DNA from: Anaerolineales bacterium | GTDB lineage: Bacteria > Chloroflexota > Anaerolineae > Anaerolineales > UBA11579 | Assembly (NCBI GenBank): GCA_019637755.1 | Contig: JAHBVC010000002.1 | Span: forward strand, 62,001 to 126,000 | Direction of reading: 5' to 3' | Length of the DNA stretch: 64,000 nucleotides | In this document: piece after piece, positions 59,889 through 64,000 of the stretch | Position numbering within the stretch: the first letter of the stretch is position 1 | Layout: every line of letters starts with the position of its first letter | Program-made: the position numbers and the translations under genes | Notes under the pieces: model-generated | Told to the model about the DNA's origin: nothing | Seen by the model: the letters and a program-made list of their open reading frames with translations, nothing else | Databases searched by the model: none

Positions 59889-60701
59889 TTAGTCCGCGAG
59901 AATGACTTCAATCCCGCGGGCGCGAATTTGCTCACTTAAGCTGGCTGGGATGGCGGCATCGGTAATGATCGCATCCGCCAGATCCAGCGCGCCCACCGAA
60001 GCAAAGGTGGAGCGCTCAAATTTGCTGCTATCCGCCAGCACATACACCTCGTTGGCCGAGGCCACCAGGGCGCGCTTGACGAAGGCATCATCGAGGTTGT
60101 ATTCGGTGAAGCCTTCTTGCACATCGATCGCGCCTACGCCGATAAAGGCTTTATCGACGTGCAGCTCGCGCAGCATATTGTGGGCGTAATCGCCCACCAG
60201 CGACATTTCGCCGGGGCGCACCACCCCGCCGGTAACGATGAGGCGCAAGCCCGAATTGGAATGAAAGCGTTCGGAGATCGCCAGGGCGATGGAAAGGCTG
60301 GCGGTGACGATGGTGAGGTTGATGCGCGGCGTCAGGAACTCCACCATTTCAAAGGTGGTGGTGCTGTTATCCAGCGCCAGGCTGTCGCCATCCACAACGA
60401 AGGCCGCCGCCCGTTGGGCGATGGCCTTCTTTTGGGCCGTGTTCTCCACGGCGCGGCTCTTGTAGGGCGGCTCGTAGCTGCGGCTGGCGCCAAGCATGGC
60501 GCCGCCGTGTACGCGGCGTAAAAGGCCCTGGCGATCGAGCTCATGCAGGTCACGGCGAATGGTCATCTCCGAGACCTGCAAGCGTTCACACAGATCCGCT
60601 ACGCTGGCGGCGCTATTGGCTTTAAGGAAATTAAGGATCTCCTTTTGGCGGCCCTGCTTGTCCAGACCCGCCGGCCCGTTGTTTGAATAAACATTGTTCA
60701 T
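59889..60701 (-). CDS. DeoR/GlpR-family transcriptional regulator (SgcR-like)
   Basis: The 270-residue protein has the DeoR HTH: QGRQKEILNFLKANSAASVADLCERLQVSEMTIRRDLHELDRQGLLRRVHGGAM (residues 16-69). The C-terminal sugar-phosphate-binding domain has DGDSLALDNSTTTFEMVEFL, VTGGVVRPGEMSLVGDYAHNML, DKAFIGVGAIDVQEGFTEYNLDDAFVKRALV and VLADSSKFERSTFASVG. It likely represses the PTS operon until a sugar phosphate is present. Its ATG is inside a TGTTC/GAACA operator. Confidence 0.93.
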   Translation of the reverse strand: MNNVYSNNGPAGLDKQGRQKEILNFLKANSAASVADLCERLQVSEMTIRRDLHELDRQGLLRRVHGGAMLGASRSYEPPYKSRAVENTAQKKAIAQRAAAFVVDGDSLALDNSTTTFEMVEFLTPRINLTIVTASLSIALAISERFHSNSGLRLIVTGGVVRPGEMSLVGDYAHNMLRELHVDKAFIGVGAIDVQEGFTEYNLDDAFVKRALVASANEVYVLADSSKFERSTFASVGALDLADAIITDAAIPASLSEQIRARGIEVILAD

Positions 60702-60716
60702 GTTCGTAAGAACATG
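60699..60716. promoter_or_regulatory. DeoR/GlpR-type operator covering the deoR-like start codon
   Basis: CATGTTC-GTAA-GAACATG is a perfect inverted repeat. The first three bases are the complement of the regulator's start codon. Its core TGTTCG resembles half-sites known for GlpR. Confidence 0.75.
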
Positions 60717-60743
60717 ATAAGGGCCTTTTTAGCCAAAAGTCAA
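60714..60743 (-). promoter_or_regulatory. Promoter of the DeoR-family gene
   Basis: On the minus strand TTGACT (60743-60738), an 18-nt spacer and TATCAT (60719-60714). The -10 box overlaps the operator. Confidence 0.65.
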
Positions 60744-60782
60744 GCGCGCCAGGGCCATTTACGGGTAATTTGATGAGAAATT

Positions 60783-61904
60783 TTAATCTTTCAGCTTGAT
60801 GCGCGGCCGTTTGCGCCCCAAAGTTGCCCGTTTGGGCCGCGGCCCCGCTCCGGCGGGGCGCAGCGCGCTCACCAACATCGGCAGCGCCACCAGCAGCGCC
60901 AAGCCGGCAACAATCGCGGCAAACTGCGTCCAGGCAGCCGGTTGCGCCACCTCAGGCACCAGGCCGCCGGGGTTGTATCGAGCGAAGCTCGATTGGCCGT
61001 TGCCTGCGGCAACGGCGCTGGCGGGGGCGAGGCTGACGCTGAGGGAGCGATTGACGCCATCGCGCAGGCTGGCGGGCGAGATGTAGCTGAGCTGGTATTC
61101 GCTCTGCAAGCCAGCGGAGAAGCGCGCGTACAAGGCAGCCAGGCTCTCGGCATCCTCGGCGTAGCCGTACTGGCCGCCGGCCTGCTCGGCCAACTGCTGC
61201 AACCCGGGCTGATCGATGCCGGTCATGCGGTCACCCCCCGGCGTGCCGAGGCCGACTATAGAGATCGAAGCGCCCACCGTGTTCAAACGCTCCAGCACGG
61301 CCGGGGCGCTGTACTGGCTGGAGTTATCCAAGCCATCGGTGAGCACGATGATCGCCTTGCGGCCGGAGACGCCGTCCAAGCCATCCAACGCGTGCATCAA
61401 GGCGTTGTACATGGCGGTGTCATCATCGCCCTGCAGGCTGTCGATGGCGGTATGCAAGGCGCCCTGGTCGGCGGTGAGATCCTGCACCGTGTGCACCTGG
61501 GTGTTAAAGGCGATCAGGCCAGTTTGATCTTGCGCCCGCATGCGCTCCACAAACTGGTGCGCGGCCGCCTTGGCGGCGTCCAGCTTGCCATCCGGGTTCA
61601 TACTGCCGGAGACATCCATCACCAGGTAGGTGGCCAACGCTTCCACCTCGCCCACCCCTTCGATGCGATCGACGGCGATGGGTTGGCCATCTTCCATGAT
61701 CTGCAGGCGGCCCGGATCGACGGGGGCTGGGTTGCCTTGTGCATCGGTGACGGCGACGAACAAGGTGACGCGCGGGAACTGGCTGGTGTCCACCTGAGTG
61801 ATGCGCACCTGCAAAGCCTCCTGGGCCAGGGGCGCAAAGGCCAGGCTGGAGAGCAGGTTGAGCGCGATCAGCAGGCTGAGGACAAAGCGAGTGAATGTAT
61901 GCAT
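60783..61904 (-). CDS. Exported or membrane-anchored VWA-domain protein with PRIKLK tail
   Basis: The 373-residue protein has a signal peptide (FVLSLLIALNLLSSLAFA), then a small beta domain and a von Willebrand A domain from about 90. MIDAS residues are in LVMDVSGSM (Asp97, Ser99, Ser101), DDDTAMYNAL and IVLTDGLDN. A membrane helix near 325 (FAAIVAGLALLVALPMLV) leads to a basic end, KRPRIKLKD. The C-terminal tail is cytoplasmic. It is the last gene of a run with the FHA, JAB and ubiquitin-like genes, 2 nt past the FHA gene. Confidence 0.88.
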   Translation of the reverse strand: MHTFTRFVLSLLIALNLLSSLAFAPLAQEALQVRITQVDTSQFPRVTLFVAVTDAQGNPAPVDPGRLQIMEDGQPIAVDRIEGVGEVEALATYLVMDVSGSMNPDGKLDAAKAAAHQFVERMRAQDQTGLIAFNTQVHTVQDLTADQGALHTAIDSLQGDDDTAMYNALMHALDGLDGVSGRKAIIVLTDGLDNSSQYSAPAVLERLNTVGASISIVGLGTPGGDRMTGIDQPGLQQLAEQAGGQYGYAEDAESLAALYARFSAGLQSEYQLSYISPASLRDGVNRSLSVSLAPASAVAAGNGQSSFARYNPGGLVPEVAQPAAWTQFAAIVAGLALLVALPMLVSALRPAGAGPRPKRATLGRKRPRIKLKD

Positions 61905-61906
61905 GC

Positions 61907-62764
61907 TTACCTCTTCTCGTGATAGACCAGTTGGGTATTGCCCAGGCGAATGGCTTGCTCATCCAACAAACGCGCTTGCTGCACTTTGTGCCCGTTGATG
62001 TAGGTACCCTTCTGGCTCATGTCACGGATGTTCATGTGGGTATCGCCGCCGGTGAGAATGGCGTGCTGCGGGTCAATATCCGGATCCGGCAGCACAATGT
62101 CTGCCTTGAGGGCGCTGCTGCCCACATAGGCGGTAGGCCCGTTGGCGTGAATGAATTTATCCAGCACGAATTCGGTGCCTTTGAGTTTGCCGCTGACCAC
62201 TTCCAGCCAGGCACGCGAGAGCAGCAAGACGATCAGCGCGATCAGCGCGCCGATGGCCGCGCCCAGCAGGCCCAGGCCAATCGCCTTGCCGATGAGCGCA
62301 TCCGCAAGGCGCACACGCGCCAGCTCCAACAGCAGGCCGCCCAGCGCCCCACCCAACAGGCCGCCCAGAGCCGGCTTCCACATCTGCGAGCCGCTGCTGA
62401 AGCCCAGCCCGGCGCCAATGAAGCCGCCGAACACGGCCCAGCCCACGGCACGCGTCCACGCTTCGCCGCCCAGCAGTTGGAAGGCGCCCTCGGCCAGTGG
62501 CAGGCCGATAGCACCGCCCACCAGGCCGAACAGGCCATTTTGCAAACCGGCGCGCAGGGCATAACCGGCGCTGTGTAAGGCTACGCCTTCGCTTGTGCCG
62601 ATGAGCGCGCCGATGCAGAAGCCGATCAGTCCGCCCACTACGACCTCACTGAGATAGACGTTCTGTGCAAACGACAGGCCGAGCACATTGCTGACCTGCC
62701 AACCGATCAGGCCGCCAATGGCGCCCAACAGGGTGTAGTAATACAAACGCGTGATGCGGCTCAT
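61907..62764 (-). CDS. Glycine-rich membrane protein with C-terminal FHA domain
   Basis: The 285-residue protein has an N-terminal half of glycine-rich hydrophobic stretches (LLGAIGGLIGWQVSNVLG, VVGGLIGFCIGALIG, GLVGGAIGLPLAEGAFQ, GLGLLGAAIGALIALIVLLL), like glycine-zipper membrane modules. From about 195 comes an FHA domain: AYVGSSALKADIVLPDPDIDPQHAIL and MSQKGTYINGHKV, with Arg/Ser/His phospho-peptide-site residues partly kept (His in QHA). It probably reads phosphothreonine. It overlaps the JAB stop by 4 nt. Confidence 0.85.
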   Translation of the reverse strand: MSRITRLYYYTLLGAIGGLIGWQVSNVLGLSFAQNVYLSEVVVGGLIGFCIGALIGTSEGVALHSAGYALRAGLQNGLFGLVGGAIGLPLAEGAFQLLGGEAWTRAVGWAVFGGFIGAGLGFSSGSQMWKPALGGLLGGALGGLLLELARVRLADALIGKAIGLGLLGAAIGALIALIVLLLSRAWLEVVSGKLKGTEFVLDKFIHANGPTAYVGSSALKADIVLPDPDIDPQHAILTGGDTHMNIRDMSQKGTYINGHKVQQARLLDEQAIRLGNTQLVYHEKR

Positions 62765-63531
62765 GAATCAGCCTCCGTTTGAGATTGGGATAGTTGCTCG
62801 CCCGCCTGTGGAGTGTGTTCCGCAGGTGAGGGCGAAGCAGGCGCAGTGGGCTGCGTGTCTTCGGCCGGCGGCTGTGCGCTGGCGGGATGGGCTTTGAGGT
62901 TGCCCCACTCCACTACGCTTTCCGTCCCGGCGGCATGCAGCTCATAGAAGCCGCGGTACTTGCGCGGTGAGAGTTCGCCCGCCTGACGCACGAACACGCC
63001 GCCGTATTTGGAATGTGGCTCCACCACCAGGGCAATTTGCCAAGGCTGCGGGAAGAAGTGATCGTGCAGCCAGGTGTCATAGCCAGAAAGAAAGATGCCC
63101 ATACGTGGGTGGGTGTGATACCAACCCACAATGCACTTGTCTTCGTATTGCTCTTCCAGCGCAGACAGCATGGCTACCTGGCTGTCATGCGTGAAGGTGA
63201 GGAAGGTGCTGCCTGAGCGCACTTGCTGCGCGGGCAGCAACGCCTCCACGATGATGAATTCAGTACCGGCCTGCGCATCATGGCACCAGCGCCCCGCCAA
63301 CCAGCCGCCCACCTCGTTGTCCATGTCGCTGGCGGCATGCACGCTAATGGTCTTGAACACATCTTGCGTCAAGAACACCGGCAGCGGCGGCTGGGCACTG
63401 TCTTCGCCCGCGGCCAGCCAGCGCTGGGCACGCGCCAGCGGCAGGCGCGCCGACTCGGGCGCGTGCTTGGCGCGCTGTAGCCCGGCGGCGTGTCCTTTGG
63501 GCTTGGTGGGGTCAGAGGTATTTGTGCTCAT
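62761..63531 (-). CDS. JAB/MPN-type JAMM metalloprotease-like protein
   Basis: The 256-residue protein carries a full JAMM zinc site: Glu73 in DNEVGGWLAG, then His139-x-His141-Pro-x6-Ser149-x2-Asp152 in WYHTHPRMGIFLSGYD. These residues define isopeptidases that remove ubiquitin-like tags. The first 50 residues are a charged linker and the last 60 a Pro/Ala/Gln-rich tail. The ATG at 63531 (MSTNTSD) is preferred; the upstream frame to 63588 enters a hairpin. It lies between the ubiquitin-like and FHA genes. Confidence 0.9.
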   Translation of the reverse strand: MSTNTSDPTKPKGHAAGLQRAKHAPESARLPLARAQRWLAAGEDSAQPPLPVFLTQDVFKTISVHAASDMDNEVGGWLAGRWCHDAQAGTEFIIVEALLPAQQVRSGSTFLTFTHDSQVAMLSALEEQYEDKCIVGWYHTHPRMGIFLSGYDTWLHDHFFPQPWQIALVVEPHSKYGGVFVRQAGELSPRKYRGFYELHAAGTESVVEWGNLKAHPASAQPPAEDTQPTAPASPSPAEHTPQAGEQLSQSQTEADS

Positions 63532-63546
63532 AATGCGGCCTTTGGC

Positions 63547-63582
63547 GGGGTGCGTGCCTGAGGGGAAGCAGGCACGCACCCC
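63547..63582. repeat. Perfect 14-bp hairpin between ubiquitin-like and JAB genes
   Basis: GGGGTGCGTGCCTG, an 8-nt loop and its exact complement CAGGCACGCACCCC occupy most of the 66-nt gap. No U-tract on the minus strand, so it may protect the ubiquitin-like message or partly stop transcription. Confidence 0.8.
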
Positions 63583-63597
63583 GTGCAAGCAGGCGGC

Positions 63598-63864
63598 TTA
63601 GCCCGCGGTGACGTCGGCAGTGATGATGAGACGGTCGTCGGCTGGTACGCCAGCCGCTTCCAGAGTCTCATCTTCTTTGAGCTCGCGGCCCAGCGCCTTG
63701 CTGTCCAGGCGGTAGCCCATCGGGCGGCCGTCGGGGCCAGTGGTGGGCAGCTCCAGCGTGGTGGCCAGCTCAGGAATGAGCTCCTTCACTTCCACATCGT
63801 TGGGCACTTCGGCGGTGCGGCTGCCCCCGGAGGGCAGTACTACGGTTACAGGAATATCAGCCAT
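63598..63864 (-). CDS. Ubiquitin/YukD-like small protein
   Basis: The 88-residue protein has a predicted beta-grasp pattern: IPVTVVLPSGGSRTAEVPNDVEVKELIPELATTLEL (two strands and a helix), GYRLDSKALGRELKEDETLEAAGV (third strand and loop) and DRLIITADVTAG (last strand). This resembles YukD/EsaB and ubiquitin-like proteins. It ends in a single Gly (T-A-G), not the diglycine of ubiquitin. AAAGGAG precedes the ATG. Next to it is a JAMM protease gene, which suggests a tagging or processing system. Confidence 0.8.
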   Translation of the reverse strand: MADIPVTVVLPSGGSRTAEVPNDVEVKELIPELATTLELPTTGPDGRPMGYRLDSKALGRELKEDETLEAAGVPADDRLIITADVTAG

Positions 63865-63887
63865 GTCTAGTCTCCTTTGGTAGACGA

Positions 63888-64000
63888 TTACTTCAACTTG
63901 ATACGGGGCTTTTGCTTGTCAGCGGGCTGCTTCTTGATGTGCACGCGCTCAGGGCGCAGCAGCTCACGCGTATCCACGGGGAAAAAGTGGGGATGCTTCT
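63888..64000 (-). CDS. 3' end of an upstream gene with PRIKLK tail (partial)
   Basis: About 37 C-terminal residues are visible: HPHFFPVDTRELLRPERVH followed by IKKQPADKQKPRIKLK and a TAA stop. The gene is in the same direction as the ubiquitin-like gene, 23 nt upstream of it. The family cannot be identified from this piece; an E1, E2 or secretion-type protein is possible by context only. The final PRIKLK matches the tail of the VWA protein at 60783. Confidence 0.7.
   Translation of the reverse strand, partial: KHPHFFPVDTRELLRPERVHIKKQPADKQKPRIKLK

Overview
The window is a GC-rich bacterial chromosome segment with tightly packed genes, many ATGA or TGATG overlaps, and no phage, plasmid or IS-type transposase genes. 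Gene content and protein character suggest the phylum Chloroflexota, most likely Anaerolineae. The pointers are a fused-cytochrome-b/Rieske/diheme cytochrome c operon, a V4R plus Roadblock pair, a DUF348/G5/3D cell-wall protein, a PHP-AlbA_2 protein next to Lon, and a ubiquitin-like/JAB/FHA/VWA cluster. This assignment is inference from family knowledge; no rRNA is present to test it.

Layout. 1-3175: the end of a possible C39-like peptidase, a heptamer repeat patch, then leftward genes for a GT87-like transferase, a dolichol-phosphate mannose synthase-like GT2, a V4R protein and a Roadblock protein. 3386-7476: rightward housekeeping genes (hutI, a small membrane protein, an HD hydrolase, an inositol monophosphatase-like enzyme, a RecB-like nuclease fused to a PUA-like domain). 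7488-14526, leftward: rsmA, a G5/3D cell-wall protein, and the respiratory bc-type operon. 14674-16612: an oxidoreductase followed by a 0.8-kb array of palindromic GTCATTGCGAGG...CGAAGCAATC repeats. 16626-22954: a DUF3597 protein, then a rightward operon that includes a split biotin-dependent acyl-CoA carboxylase (carboxyltransferase, biotin carboxylase, carrier protein) and a CYTH enzyme. 22958-23427: a GxxExxY ORF bracketed by 29-bp inverted repeats. 23397-28214, leftward: murI, rplS, a PIG-L deacetylase, a MoeB-rhodanese protein, folP and folK. 28393-30635: tRNA-Ser(GGA), a VOC protein, an ArsR-SRPBCC pair behind a perfect operator palindrome, and a hydrolase. 30632-37794: membrane and sugar-nucleotide-like genes, an aminotransferase, an AlkD-like protein with a histone-H1-like tail, a GNAT enzyme and a CinA-nucleotidyltransferase fusion. 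37924-48184: LCP, TPR, HAD, DUF3054, ECF sigma/anti-sigma, RecD2 and a PMT-type transferase. 48200-54111, leftward: an Hsp20-Lon-receiver-PHP/AlbA_2 operon and Tpx. 54235-60701: a membrane protein and an sgc-like phosphotransferase operon with its own HPr and a DeoR repressor. 60783-64000: VWA, FHA, JAB/JAMM and ubiquitin-like genes plus the 3' end of another gene.

The most interesting material is at the right end. A JAMM metalloprotease with all zinc-site residues sits beside a ubiquitin/YukD-like protein, an FHA membrane protein and a VWA membrane protein. The VWA protein and the incomplete upstream protein share a C-terminal PRIKLK tail written with different codons. Next to it is a complete galactitol/Sgc-type PTS operon (EIIA, EIIB, EIIC, HPr, BtpA/SgcQ, epimerase, DeoR). 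Other notable points are several genes whose TATAAT-like box lies 6-8 nt before the start codon, which suggests leaderless transcription, and several families of palindromic intergenic repeats.
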